The notes beneath the pieces are model-generated. The model searched no databases. It was not told the DNA's origin and worked only from the letters and a program-made list of their open reading frames with translations. A stretch of 64,000 nt of DNA from positions 558,001 to 622,000 of the forward strand of contig NZ_FNZG01000003.1 in NCBI RefSeq assembly GCF_900109195.1. Direction: 5' to 3'. Source of the DNA: Pseudooceanicola nitratireducens (GTDB taxonomy: Bacteria > Pseudomonadota > Alphaproteobacteria > Rhodobacterales > Rhodobacteraceae). Numbering within the stretch: the first letter of the stretch is position 1; every line of letters begins with the position of its first letter. Of this stretch, positions 1 through 8,622 are shown in pieces. A program made the position numbers and the translations under genes.

Positions 1-2
1 TG

Positions 3-743
3 CGGGAACGGCGCGGGGTGCGGCTAACGCCGGACGGGCGCGCGCTGTTCACTGCACTTCAGGGCCCCCTGCACGAGGCCAGCACCGCCTTTGAAACCTT
101 CTGCCGTGTGCCCCGCCGCGAAGAGGTCGTGATCCTGACCGACATCGCCTTTGCCAGCTTTCGCCTGCTGCCCGAATTCCCGTCGCTGAACGCCGCCTTT
201 CCCGATGTGGGCGTGTCGCTGATGTCGCGGCAGATGCCCGACGCCAGCCACAGTCCGAACGCCCACCTCATGATCCGGATGGAGAGGATCGCCGAGCCGC
301 CCCAGGGCGGCGATACGCTGTTGTTCCGCGAACGTGTCTCGGCCGTCTGCAGCCCCGGCTACAAGGCCGACCACCCGGAACTGCGCGTGCCGCAGGACCT
401 GCCCGTGCAGACCGCCATCGACCTTGTCGCCGGAGAGGACGCGCCCTGGTACACTTGGCGATCCTGGCTGTCCGAACTGGGGGTCGCGGGCGGCATGCGC
501 GGCGAATACACCGCCTTCGATTCCTTCGATCACGTCATCCGCGCCGCCCGGTCGGGCCTGGGTGTGGCGCTGTGCTGGGAAGGGCTTCTGGACCTCGACG
601 CCCCCGATGCGGGCCTGGTCCGCGCCGTGCCGCAGTTCCTGGAAAGCGACCGGGGTTACGTGCTGCGCCCGCTGTCGGGGATGGAGGATCCCAAGGTGGC
701 GCAGGTGCACGACTGGCTGAGGGACACTTTCCAGATGGGCTAA
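3..743 (+). CDS. LysR-family transcriptional regulator, 5' truncated by window edge
   Basis: The reading frame is open from the first bases and starts inside the wing of a LysR winged helix (RERRGVRLTPDG), so the N-terminal helix-turn-helix lies outside the window. About 246 residues remain and form the LysR substrate-binding domain. They include the first sub-domain strand (EEVVILTDIAFASFRLLP) and the typical late segment FDSFDHVIRAARSGLGVALCWEG. A GTG at 18 could be mistaken for the start, but it lies within the wing. A cupin gene follows 143 bases downstream on the same strand. The inducer and target genes cannot be read from the sequence. Confidence 0.88.
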   Translation, partial: RERRGVRLTPDGRALFTALQGPLHEASTAFETFCRVPRREEVVILTDIAFASFRLLPEFPSLNAAFPDVGVSLMSRQMPDASHSPNAHLMIRMERIAEPPQGGDTLLFRERVSAVCSPGYKADHPELRVPQDLPVQTAIDLVAGEDAPWYTWRSWLSELGVAGGMRGEYTAFDSFDHVIRAARSGLGVALCWEGLLDLDAPDAGLVRAVPQFLESDRGYVLRPLSGMEDPKVAQVHDWLRDTFQMG

Positions 744-886
744 CCCCTGGGCCGGGGCCCGCCACATCATCATGCCCCCGCGATCCGCGTCAGGATCCCT
801 TTGACCCTTGCAGGACTTTCTTCGACACTCCCCCCACAGACACAACGCCCGCAGACACAGCGCCCCTTTTCAGAAAGAACCGCCCC

Positions 887-1282
887 ATGCAGATCATTCG
901 TAGCGGAAGCACCCCCTCGGGCCCTGGCCCGCAGGTTTATTTCACCGGAACCGTGCGCATCGATCCGCTGTTTCAGATGCCGGACCCGGGCCGTACCTCG
1001 GGGGCCCATGTGACGTTCGAGCCCGGCGCCCGCACCGCCTGGCACACACATCCCGCCGGGCAGACGATCATCATCACCTTCGGGCGGGGCCGCGTGCAGC
1101 GGGATGGCGGCCCGGTAGAGGAGGTCACCGCAGGCGACGTGGTGATCTTTCCCGCCGGCGAAAAGCACTGGCACGGGGCCGCACCGGACACCGCCATGTC
1201 GCATATCGCGATACAGGAGACCCTGGGCGAAGGTCCCGTCACCTGGCTGGAAAAAGTGTCAGACGCGGAATACGCGGGCTAG
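887..1282 (+). CDS. Single-domain cupin protein (131 aa)
   Basis: This is a small one-barrel cupin. The first motif is GARTAWHTHPAGQT with His53, His55 and Gln59, and the second is FPAGEKHWHGA with His94 and His96. Those side chains would hold a divalent metal. The protein resembles the cupins found beside carboxymuconolactone-decarboxylase or quinone-related genes, but the substrate is unknown. I chose the ATG at 887 because the frame upstream overlaps the LysR gene and lacks cupin sequence. The preceding LysR gene on the same strand could be its regulator. A weak hairpin (GCCCCTT/AAGGGGC, 1327-1352) follows the stop. Confidence 0.82.
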   Translation: MQIIRSGSTPSGPGPQVYFTGTVRIDPLFQMPDPGRTSGAHVTFEPGARTAWHTHPAGQTIIITFGRGRVQRDGGPVEEVTAGDVVIFPAGEKHWHGAAPDTAMSHIAIQETLGEGPVTWLEKVSDAEYAG

Positions 1283-1381
1283 ACCGCCCTGCCCCGCCCC
1301 ATTGCCGGGACTTCAATCGGACCTTCGCCCCTTTGGCGTTTGCCTAAGGGGCCCGGACCAATGCCTGGACCGAAACCGCAA

Positions 1382-2347
1382 TCAATGCCGGGCCTCGCAC
1401 ATCCGAAAGCGTTGCTTGGACGGGCTGACGCCAAAAGCGCCCTTGTAGTGCCGCGCAAAATGGGTGGTGCTGCCGTAGCCGCAGGACACTGCCACCTGCA
1501 TCACCGACATGTCGGTCTGCAGCAAAAGCCTCTGGGCGCGATCCATGCGCAACCGGCGATAATAGCTTTGCGGCGAAGTCCCCAGATGTGACCCGAACAG
1601 CCTTTCAAGCTGCCGGGTCGAGATGCCGACACGCGCGGCAAGATCAGGCGTCTGAATCGGCGTCTCAAGCGTGTCGCGCATGACGCGGATCGCGGCGTTC
1701 AGCTTGGCATTGCGCCGCCCAAAGGTGGATTGCACCGATACGGTCTGGCGTGCGCTTTCGTCCCGCACTGCAGTATAGACCATCTGATCTGCCACCCGGA
1801 TCGCCACGTCCTCTCCGTGGGTGGCTTCGATGAAATGCAGCATCAGATCCGCCGCAGCCGCCCCGCCCGAAGCCGTGGCAAACCCGTCCTCGGCGACAAA
1901 GATGCTCTTGCTTAGCTCGACCTGCGGGAAATCTTCACCGAAAGTGTCGTGCAAGGTCCAGTGAACCGCCGCGCGCCGCCCGTTCAGCATGCCTGCCGCA
2001 GCAAGGACATAGGCACCGGAACAGATCGCCCCGATCTTCATGCCGCGCCGCCGTTCACGCCGCAGCAGCGCCAGCAGTGACCGCGAAACATGGTCACGCA
2101 CGTTATTGCCCGACACCACGAACAGCCGATCAGCATCCAGTACCCCGCCGCCGCCCGCAAAATCCCCATGCACCAGCGTTGCAGCCCCGCTTGACGCCTT
2201 GGCCGCATGGCCGTCCTGCGACAGGAAGGACCAGCGATACAGCTCTTTGCCGCTGACCATGTTGGCGATGCGCAGCGGCTCTACCGCGTTGGCGAAGGCC
2301 AGGTGCGAGAAGTCCTCGACCAGGGCGAAAACGACATGTTCGGTCAT
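1382..2347 (-). CDS. GlxA-family AraC-type regulator (321 aa)
   Basis: The N-terminal half (about residues 1-190) is a DJ-1/PfpI-like class I amidotransferase fold. It includes GAICSGAYVLAAAGMLNGRRA, the nucleophile-elbow position of that fold, which in this family acts as a sensor and not an enzyme. The C-terminal half (about 215-315) is a two-helix-turn-helix AraC domain with GISTRQLERLF and AVSCGYGSTTHFARHYKGAFG. This architecture is typical of regulators of quaternary-amine and amino-acid catabolism. The gene is divergent from the GntR / DapA / ALDH / oxidase operon across about 115 bases, so it may act on that operon. Confidence 0.9.
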   Translation of the reverse strand: MTEHVVFALVEDFSHLAFANAVEPLRIANMVSGKELYRWSFLSQDGHAAKASSGAATLVHGDFAGGGGVLDADRLFVVSGNNVRDHVSRSLLALLRRERRRGMKIGAICSGAYVLAAAGMLNGRRAAVHWTLHDTFGEDFPQVELSKSIFVAEDGFATASGGAAAADLMLHFIEATHGEDVAIRVADQMVYTAVRDESARQTVSVQSTFGRRNAKLNAAIRVMRDTLETPIQTPDLAARVGISTRQLERLFGSHLGTSPQSYYRRLRMDRAQRLLLQTDMSVMQVAVSCGYGSTTHFARHYKGAFGVSPSKQRFRMCEARH

Positions 2348-2391
2348 CCGAGTCTCCGTTTCTGATGCCGGTATATTCCGCAGAATTCAGT

Positions 2392-2408
2392 TTGCATACA
2401 AGTTGTAT
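2392..2408. promoter_or_regulatory. Candidate GntR/FCD operator between divergent regulators
   Basis: Within the GlxA/GntR intergenic region lies TTGCATACAAGTTGTAT. It contains the palindrome ATACAA-G-TTGTAT at 2396-2408 and an overlapping TTG-CATA-CAA at 2392-2401. FCD-type GntR regulators often bind TTGTATACAA-like sites, so autoregulation by the downstream GntR protein is the natural reading. The assignment to GntR over GlxA is inference. Confidence 0.5.
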
Positions 2409-2463
2409 TTTCTGCTAGGCCGAGTCGCAGAGACCTTCAGACCCGATCAAAGGCGCGCCCCGC

Positions 2464-3168
2464 ATGGCCCCCAAGACCCGCAAGACCGACCTGGCCGACT
2501 GGCTCAAGCGACAGATCCTGACGCTGCAGCTGGCCCCGGGCAGCGACCTGGATGAAACCCAGCTGTGCGACAGCTTCGGACTGTCCCGCACCCCCGTGCG
2601 CGAGGTGTTTCGCGATCTCGACGGGCTGGGCTATGTGCAGATCCGCGAACAGCGCAGCCCCAAGGTCTCGGACCTCAGCCATGTCACGCTGCGCAACTTC
2701 TTCCTGGCCGCGCCGATGATCTACGGCGCCGTGCTGCGCCTGGCGGCGGGCAATGCCCGGCCCGACCAGATCACGGCGCTTAAGGCCGCCCAGGACGATT
2801 TCCGCGCCGCGCTGCAAAGCGGATCGGCCGAGGATCGCACGCTGGCCAATTACCGCTTTCACGAAATCACCGGCGAGATGGCCGGCAGCGTCTACCTGAT
2901 GCCCAGCTTCCATCGCCTGCTGATCGACCACGCGCGGATCGGCATGACCTTCTACCGCCCCCAGGGCAGTGACACCGCGATGGACATGGGGCTGGCCAGC
3001 GACCAGCACGACCAGATCATCGCCGCGATCGAAGCCGGGGACGCCGCCACCGCCGCCCGCCTGGCCGATGACCACTGGGCGCTGTCGCGCGACCAGATCA
3101 GCCTGTTCCTGATGCCCGAGGCACTGGATCAGCCCCTTGGGCAGATGCCCCAACCCCGAACCGCATGA
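2464..3168 (+). CDS. GntR-family regulator, FCD subfamily (234 aa)
   Basis: Residues 1-75 form a GntR winged helix: DWLKRQILTLQLAPGSDLDE, then LCDSFGLSRTPVREVFRDL, and a short wing. Residues 85-225 are a helical FCD ligand domain with NYRFHEITGEMA and a late DDHWALSRDQI that supplies metal-binding histidines. It is the first gene of the DapA / ALDH / oxidase operon. Its stop at 3166-3168 is 7 bases from the next ATG, so the operon probably controls itself through the palindrome at 2396-2408. The effector is likely a small carboxylate or amine from the pathway, which is inference. Confidence 0.9.
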   Translation: MAPKTRKTDLADWLKRQILTLQLAPGSDLDETQLCDSFGLSRTPVREVFRDLDGLGYVQIREQRSPKVSDLSHVTLRNFFLAAPMIYGAVLRLAAGNARPDQITALKAAQDDFRAALQSGSAEDRTLANYRFHEITGEMAGSVYLMPSFHRLLIDHARIGMTFYRPQGSDTAMDMGLASDQHDQIIAAIEAGDAATAARLADDHWALSRDQISLFLMPEALDQPLGQMPQPRTA

Positions 3169-3175
3169 GGTGCAG

Positions 3176-4093
3176 ATGACCCCTGTATTCAAGTTTGACG
3201 GCATCTGGACGCCCGTCGTGACCCCGATGCATCCTGACGGCACCGTCAGATGGGACGGGCTGGCCGACGTGATCGAACACCTGATCAACAAGGGCGTGCA
3301 TGGGCTGATCACCGGCGGGTCGACCGGCGAAAACTATGCCCAGACGGTCGAGGAACGGATCGAAATCGCGCGCTTCACCCATCAGCAGATCCGCGGTCGC
3401 CTGCCCCTTGTCATGGGCACGGGCGCGATGCTGACGGCGGATTCCATTGCATTGGCCACCGCCGCGCGCGACATGGGCTGCGACGCGATCCTGCTGGCCT
3501 CTCCGCCCTATGCGGTTCCGACGGAACGGGAAAACGCGCTGAACGCCCTGGCCATCGACCGGGCGGCGGATCTGCCGATCATGCTGTACAACTACCCCGG
3601 CCGCACCGGCGTCATGATGGGCGAAGACTTCCTGGACCGGGTCGGCCGGTCGCGCAACTTCTGCGGCATCAAGGAAAGCTCGGGCGATATCAACCGGGTG
3701 CACCTGCTGGCCCGCGACTACCCGCATATCCAGCTGGGCTGCGGTATGGATGACCAGGCGCTTGAATTCTTTGCCTGGGGCGCACCCTTCTGGGTCTGCG
3801 GCGGATCCAACTTCCTGCCCGAAGAACATGTCGCCCTCTACGAGGCCTGCGTTGTCCAGAACGACTTTGCCAAGGGTCGGCGCATCATGTCGGCGATGCT
3901 GCCGCTGATGCATGTGCTCGAACAGGGCGGCAAGTTCATCCAGACGATCAAGCACGGGGTGACCCTGACCGGCATCGACTGCGGCCACGTGCGCGCGCCG
4001 CTCAAGGCACTGAACAAGGACGACAAACGCGAACTCGAACAGGTGGTGAAGGTGCTGAAACGCACCATCGCCGACATCCAGGCGGAGGGCTAA
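3176..4093 (+). CDS. DapA/NAL-family aldolase or dehydratase (305 aa)
   Basis: This is a dihydrodipicolinate-synthase-family TIM barrel. Visible motifs are GGSTGEN (substrate carboxylate binding), MLYNYPGRTG with Tyr138, and CGIKESSGD with Lys166 as the Schiff-base lysine. Length matches the family (about 300). The start at 3176 was chosen because GAGG overlaps the preceding stop just upstream. An in-frame ATG at 3137 lies inside the GntR gene. Members outside lysine synthesis act on 2-oxo acids, for example in hydroxyproline, sialate or sugar-acid catabolism. With an aldehyde dehydrogenase and a FAD oxidase downstream, a role like the hydroxyproline-pathway deaminase is possible but not shown. 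Confidence 0.9.
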   Translation: MTPVFKFDGIWTPVVTPMHPDGTVRWDGLADVIEHLINKGVHGLITGGSTGENYAQTVEERIEIARFTHQQIRGRLPLVMGTGAMLTADSIALATAARDMGCDAILLASPPYAVPTERENALNALAIDRAADLPIMLYNYPGRTGVMMGEDFLDRVGRSRNFCGIKESSGDINRVHLLARDYPHIQLGCGMDDQALEFFAWGAPFWVCGGSNFLPEEHVALYEACVVQNDFAKGRRIMSAMLPLMHVLEQGGKFIQTIKHGVTLTGIDCGHVRAPLKALNKDDKRELEQVVKVLKRTIADIQAEG

Positions 4094-4097
4094 GGCC

Positions 4098-5594
4098 ATG
4101 GCACTGCTGACGAAAGACGAATACGCCGCCCTTGCAGGCGACATGACCTTCCCGACCGCGGCCTATATCGATGGCGGCTATCGCCCCGCCGCATCGGGCA
4201 AGACCTTCGAGACTGTGAATCCCGCCACCGGCACCGTTCTGGCCCAGGTCGCCGCCTGCGGTGCCGAGGACGTGGATTTCGCCGTGCAGAAGGCCCGCGA
4301 CGCCTTTGAGGACGGGCGCTGGTCGCGTCTGCATCCGTCGGACCGCAAGGACGTTCTGATCCGCTTTGCGAAGCTGCTGACCAGGAACGCCCGCGAACTG
4401 GCGGTGATGGAAAGCCTCGACAGTGGCAAGACGATCTATGATTGCGAAACCGTCGACATCCCCGAAACGATCCACTGCATCAAGTGGCACGCCGAGGCGA
4501 TCGACAAGATCTATGACCAGATTGCCCCGGCCTCGGACGATCACATCGCCATGGTTCTGCGCGAACCGATTGGCGTCGTTGGCCTGGTCCTGCCCTGGAA
4601 CTTCCCCCTGCTGATGCTGGCCTGGAAGATCGGCCCGGCGCTGGCCGCCGGCTGTTCCGTCGTGGTCAAACCGGCCGAGGAAACCTCTCTGACCGCGCTG
4701 CGGGTGGCGGAACTGGCGACCGAGGCCGGGCTGCCCGCCGGTGTGCTGAACGTCCTGCCCGGGTCCGGCCCCGAGGTGGGCGAACCGCTTGGCCGGCACA
4801 TGGACGTGGACATGGTGTCCTTCACCGGGTCGACCGTCACCGGCAAGCGGTTCCTGACCTATGCCGCCGAAAGCAACGCCAAGGAGGTCGTGCTGGAGAT
4901 GGGCGGCAAGAACCCCGCCGTGGTCATGGACGACGCCGAAAACCTGGACCGGGTCGCGGCGCATGTGGTCAACGGGGCCTTCTGGAACATGGGCGAAAAC
5001 TGTTCCGCCACCTCGCGGCTGATCGTACACGCCGGGGTCAAGGACGCCTTGCTGGAGCGGATCCGCGCCCATGCCCGCGAATGGGTGGTGGGCGATCCGC
5101 TGGATCCCGAAACCCGGGTCGGCGCGCTTGTCTCGGCCGCGCATTTTGCCAAGGTCGCGGGCTACCTGGACAAGGCCGATACGGTGCTTCTGGGCGGGGG
5201 TGCCAAGGACGGTTTTGTCGAACCCTCGGTCGTCGATCTTCCCGGCAATGATCATCCCCTTGCCCGGGAAGAGATCTTCGGCCCCGTCCTGTCCGTGCTG
5301 ACCGTCAACAGCTTTGACGAGGCGATCGCCATGGCCAACGACACCGACTACGGGCTTTGCGCTTCGCTGTTCACCGCCAATGCCAAGCGTGCCCTGCGCG
5401 GCGCGCGCATGCTGCGGGCGGGCACCGTCACCGTGAACAGCTATGGCGAAGGCGACATCGCGACGCCCTTCGGCGGCTGGAAGCAGTCGGGCTTTGGCGG
5501 GCGCGACAATTCCCTGCACGCCCACGATCAATACACCCAGCTCAAGACGATCTGGCTGGACCTTGCCGACGACGAGGATGAGGCCGTGTCATGA
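4098..5594 (+). CDS. NAD(P)-dependent aldehyde dehydrogenase (498 aa)
   Basis: This is a full-length aldehyde dehydrogenase. The Rossmann region contains LPWNFPLLMLAWKIGPAL, the general base Glu267 lies in LEMGGKNPAVV, and the nucleophile Cys302 in NMGENCSATSR. The C-terminal EIFGPVLSV and PFGGWKQSGFGG are standard. It oxidises an aldehyde to the acid. The overall pattern resembles the gamma-glutamyl-aminobutyraldehyde and betaine-aldehyde types. It starts 4 bases after the DapA-family stop and overlaps the next gene by ATGA, so the three enzymes are translationally coupled. The substrate is probably the aldehyde released by the FAD oxidase (inference). Confidence 0.93.
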   Translation: MALLTKDEYAALAGDMTFPTAAYIDGGYRPAASGKTFETVNPATGTVLAQVAACGAEDVDFAVQKARDAFEDGRWSRLHPSDRKDVLIRFAKLLTRNARELAVMESLDSGKTIYDCETVDIPETIHCIKWHAEAIDKIYDQIAPASDDHIAMVLREPIGVVGLVLPWNFPLLMLAWKIGPALAAGCSVVVKPAEETSLTALRVAELATEAGLPAGVLNVLPGSGPEVGEPLGRHMDVDMVSFTGSTVTGKRFLTYAAESNAKEVVLEMGGKNPAVVMDDAENLDRVAAHVVNGAFWNMGENCSATSRLIVHAGVKDALLERIRAHAREWVVGDPLDPETRVGALVSAAHFAKVAGYLDKADTVLLGGGAKDGFVEPSVVDLPGNDHPLAREEIFGPVLSVLTVNSFDEAIAMANDTDYGLCASLFTANAKRALRGARMLRAGTVTVNSYGEGDIATPFGGWKQSGFGGRDNSLHAHDQYTQLKTIWLDLADDEDEAVS

Positions 5595-6928
5595 CAACCT
5601 ACCGGGCGCGTCAGCTCCCGGTGCATCGCGGGGTGGCGGCCTGGTCCGCCATCCTCGGCCCCGGGGCAGAGTACCCCGCCCTCTCCGATCAGCGCACGGC
5701 CGATTTCGTCGTGATCGGCGGCGGCTTTGCGGGGCTGTCGGCCGCCCGTCGCCTGACCCAGCTGCAGCCGGGCGCGCGGGTTGTCCTGCTTGAGGCCGGG
5801 CGCATTGCCGAAGGGGCTTCGGGGCGGAATTCCGGCTTCATGATCGACCTGCCGCACGAGCTGACAAGCGCGGATTACGCCGGGTCCGGCAATGACCGGG
5901 CGATGATCGCGCTGAACCGCCAGGCCATCGCCTTTGCCGCCGAGGCGTCCCAGGCCTATGACATCCCCCCCGGCTGGTTCGACCGCGCGGGCAAGGTGAA
6001 CGGCGCCGTCAGCACCGAGGCGCGTGACCACAACCTGTCCTACGCCGCGCACCTGGACAGCCTGGGCGAAACCTACGAACACCTCGACGCGCAGGCGATG
6101 GAGGAGCTGACGGGCAGCCGCCACTATCACTCGGGCCTCTATACGCCGGGCACCGTGCTGTTGCAGCCCGCCGGCTATATCCGGGGCCTGGCGACGGGGC
6201 TGTCGTCGCAGATCGCGCTACACGAAAAATCTCCCGCCCTTGGCCTGACCCGGATCGGATCCGACTGGCGGGTCGACACCCCCGGCGGATCCGTCACCGC
6301 CCCCCGCGTGATCCTGGCCACCAACGGGCACCTGGAAAGCTTCGGCTTTGCCAAGGGACGGCTGATGCATGTGTTCCTCTATGCCTCAATGACGCCGAAC
6401 CTGGACGATGCGGCGTTGTCGCGCCTGGGCGGCGCGCCTGACTGGGGCATCACGCCTTCCGATCCCATGGGCACGACGGTGCGGCGCATTCACGGGGCCC
6501 AGGGCGGTAACCGGATCGTCACCCGCACCTGCGCCACCCTGCGGTCCGGCATGCAAAGCACCGCCCGCGACCTGACCCGCGCCACCGCCCTCCAGCGCGC
6601 GAAATTCGACCAGAGGTTCCCGCAATTGGCCGGCATGGCCCCGGAATACGAATGGGCCGGGCACCTGTGCCTGACGCTGAACGGCGTGTCGGTGATGCAG
6701 TGCCTGGATGACGGCCTGTTCTCGGCCTGCGTTCAGAACGGCCTTGGCACGACGCGCGGCACGCTGACCGGCATCGGCGCGGCTGAACTGGCCTGCGGCG
6801 TGACCTCTGACATCACCCGTCACTTCACCGCCGAAGCCGCCCCACGCCGCCTGCCCCCCCGCCCGTTCCGGGACATCGGGGCCAACGCGGTGATCCGCTG
6901 GAAGGAACACCGCATCGGGGATGAGTGA
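5591..6928 (+). CDS. FAD-dependent amine/amino-acid oxidoreductase, DAO family (445 aa)
   Basis: The dinucleotide-binding motif VIGGGFAGLSAARR is at residues 41-54, preceded by a roughly 40-residue N-terminal arm. This is followed by LLEAGRIAEGASGRNSGF, a signature of the DAO/PuuB group (gamma-glutamylputrescine oxidase and relatives). The C-terminal EYEWAGHLCLTLNG and NGLGTTRGTLTG also fit. It oxidises a C-N bond and gives an imine or aldehyde. It is the last gene of the four-gene operon and overlaps the aldehyde dehydrogenase by 4 bases. The specific substrate is unknown: polyamine derivative, N-methyl amino acid and hydroxyproline isomer are all compatible. Confidence 0.9.
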   Translation: MTTYRARQLPVHRGVAAWSAILGPGAEYPALSDQRTADFVVIGGGFAGLSAARRLTQLQPGARVVLLEAGRIAEGASGRNSGFMIDLPHELTSADYAGSGNDRAMIALNRQAIAFAAEASQAYDIPPGWFDRAGKVNGAVSTEARDHNLSYAAHLDSLGETYEHLDAQAMEELTGSRHYHSGLYTPGTVLLQPAGYIRGLATGLSSQIALHEKSPALGLTRIGSDWRVDTPGGSVTAPRVILATNGHLESFGFAKGRLMHVFLYASMTPNLDDAALSRLGGAPDWGITPSDPMGTTVRRIHGAQGGNRIVTRTCATLRSGMQSTARDLTRATALQRAKFDQRFPQLAGMAPEYEWAGHLCLTLNGVSVMQCLDDGLFSACVQNGLGTTRGTLTGIGAAELACGVTSDITRHFTAEAAPRRLPPRPFRDIGANAVIRWKEHRIGDE

Positions 6929-7123
6929 TCTTTGCCGCCCGCCTGCAATGCGCCCGTTGGTTTAATAGGGCCGCCTTTCAGGTACAGCCTTGCACATGCG
7001 GTCCGCGAAGATGGCAATCGCACCGGGGAACATCTACCTTCCTCGACACGTGCCCAGCCAACCCCACTTTCGGGGAAGGGTCCCCCCCCCGTACCACCCG
7101 AAGATCAGACCCAAACGAACCCT

Positions 7124-7492
7124 ATGATAAGAAAACACCTGATACGCTATCTTGCGGCACCCATTGCGACAGGCGTCTTCTTTGTCCTCGCCGCGGCTTC
7201 GATTGACGCGGTGACGCATGTCCTTGGGCCTCCGTCGCGCGGGGTGGGATACGGTATCGGCGTCCAAAGCCTTGGCCTGGCTCTTGCCATCGCCGGGGCC
7301 GCAACGCTTACGGCATCCTATTGGGTGGGACGGGCCTTTGCCCTGACCATAGGAACCGCCCTGTGCCTGATCTGCGTTGTCGCGCTTTTCCCGCAACCCA
7401 GCTTGCTGGTTCGACTGCTCCTGGGCGTCTGGATATCGGTATTGTTGAGCATGCTGGTTCTTGTGCTGCGGAAACTTCGCCACATCGGCTGA
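7124..7492 (+). CDS. Four-helix membrane protein of unknown function (122 aa)
   Basis: Four hydrophobic stretches can be read: YLAAPIATGVFFVLAAASI, IGVQSLGLALAIAGAATLTA, AFALTIGTALCLICVVAL, and LLLGVWISVLLSMLVLVL. A short basic tail, RKLRHIG, suggests a cytoplasmic C-terminus. I chose the ATG at 7124 because the upstream in-frame sequence (from 6932) is proline-rich and non-hydrophobic. It stands alone between the oxidase operon and oppositely oriented small genes. I do not recognise the family. Confidence 0.6.
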   Translation: MIRKHLIRYLAAPIATGVFFVLAAASIDAVTHVLGPPSRGVGYGIGVQSLGLALAIAGAATLTASYWVGRAFALTIGTALCLICVVALFPQPSLLVRLLLGVWISVLLSMLVLVLRKLRHIG

Positions 7493-7525
7493 GCCCGCAG
7501 GCCTCTCAGGATGCCTTTGTGGCGC

Positions 7526-7765
7526 TCACGTCCGGTTCCGAAACAGCCGGGACCCTCCAATCGCGCCGACGATCGCCACACAGAACAGCACCCCCCAAAC
7601 CAGCCCGGCCTGTTGATGATAAACCACCCCGGCCTGCGGATCGAAACAGCGCCCCGTTGCATCAAAGCAACCGCGCCAACGGTAGTACGTGGCATGAAAG
7701 AAATAGGCGCAGATGACCGCCACACCGAAAAGGATCGGACCAATCATCCCTGAGAGCGTCTTCAC
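7526..7765 (-). CDS. Small two-helix membrane protein, unknown function (79 aa)
   Basis: The translation has two hydrophobic segments, MIGPILFGVAVICAYFF and LVWGVLFCVAIVGAIGG. They are separated by a short polar loop with two cysteines (RGCFDATGRCFDP) that could form a disulfide in the periplasm. A GTG at 7765 is preferred over the TTG at 7786 because GGAGG (complement of 7771-7775) lies 5 bases before it. It lies 36 bases downstream of the LprI-like gene on the same strand, so the two may be co-transcribed. The function is not known. Confidence 0.6.
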   Translation of the reverse strand: MKTLSGMIGPILFGVAVICAYFFHATYYRWRGCFDATGRCFDPQAGVVYHQQAGLVWGVLFCVAIVGAIGGSRLFRNRT

Positions 7766-7801
7766 CTGAACCTCCGGTCGTTCCAAAAGGATGCCAGGCC
7801 G

Positions 7802-8299
7802 TCAGTTGGCGGCAAGGTCTCTCCGGACGCGCTGCAATTCAAAATACTGCCGCGCCGTCTCCCTTAGCCTGCACAAGGCGGAAACCGACGACACCCGCGA
7901 CCCGAAGGGTTTGGCAAGCGCCATTTCCTGGGCGCAGGTCGCGTCCCGATACGCGATCCACGCGATCTGCATCTCACGAAGAGTGTCCACAAGTGATCCC
8001 GGATCCCAGCCGCTGTCAGAGGCCTCAAGATCACGCGCCGTCGCAATCAGGCCTTTGTAGGTGGAATTGAGCCAGTCGTCCCAGACCTCGGCTTCGGCTT
8101 CATAACATGCCCCAAGCACCATGTTGGGCCCGCCCCCGTTTCGGTGAATGCAGTCATATGCCTGCTGACCGACACATTGCATCTGGTTATCCACGACCGG
8201 CAGGCATCGATCGATCAAATGCGGGTCGATTGTGAAATCCTGTGCGACGGCAAAAGAAGCCCCGCCCAGCCACGCAAGAAGAGCAATCGTCGGACGCAT
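7802..8299 (-). CDS. LprI/DUF1311-type secreted protein (165 aa)
   Basis: The N-terminus is a clear Sec signal peptide (MRPTIALLAWLGGASFAVAQ, cleavage after AVA). The mature part carries several cysteines (RCLPVVDNQMQCVGQQAYDC) and the DUF1311 core CYEAEAEVWDDWLNSTYK, then MQIAWIAYRDATCAQEMAL. That core is characteristic of the lysozyme-inhibitor LprI-like family, in which conserved Cys and Trp residues pack a small helical domain. The ATG at 8299 has GAGG 8 bases upstream. A GTG three codons earlier is possible. It would act in the periplasm, but inhibition of lysozyme is only a family-level suggestion. Confidence 0.8.
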   Translation of the reverse strand: MRPTIALLAWLGGASFAVAQDFTIDPHLIDRCLPVVDNQMQCVGQQAYDCIHRNGGGPNMVLGACYEAEAEVWDDWLNSTYKGLIATARDLEASDSGWDPGSLVDTLREMQIAWIAYRDATCAQEMALAKPFGSRVSSVSALCRLRETARQYFELQRVRRDLAAN

Positions 8300-8451
8300 C
8301 TTGTTCACCTCATCTTCTTCTGATCTAAAGATATTTTTGACACCGAAGGCCGCTCATTGGCTCAATAGGTTGCGCCAAAACTGGCAAACAAAGTTGGTCC
8401 CGGCGACACGGCAATTTGGAAATTGATCAAGTACTATAGTGAAAGTCTGAC

Positions 8452-8622
8452 ATGATATTATCGATCCTCCTTCCCTTCGCCATGCCAATTGTTGCTTTGG
8501 TTTGCCTTCTGGGTGCGCTTTCCCCTTCAAGGGTCTCGCGGTTTCTGCTGATCTCAACAGCCTGCGCTCTATTCGCGCTTACCGCCTGGTATGTGGCCAC
8601 GTTTTTCTTTGGCGTGATCTGA
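8452..8622 (+). CDS. Putative 56-aa two-helix membrane peptide
   Basis: A short frame runs from ATG 8452 to TGA 8620-8622. It encodes two hydrophobic helices (ILLPFAMPIVALVCLLGAL and FLLISTACALFALTAWYVAT) around a short basic turn, SPSRVSR, and ends FFFGVI. That composition is typical of small bacterial inner-membrane proteins. The ribosome-binding site is weak (GAAAG about 6 bases upstream). It is divergent from the LprI-like gene. No family is recognised and expression is unproven. Confidence 0.45.
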   Translation: MILSILLPFAMPIVALVCLLGALSPSRVSRFLLISTACALFALTAWYVATFFFGVI

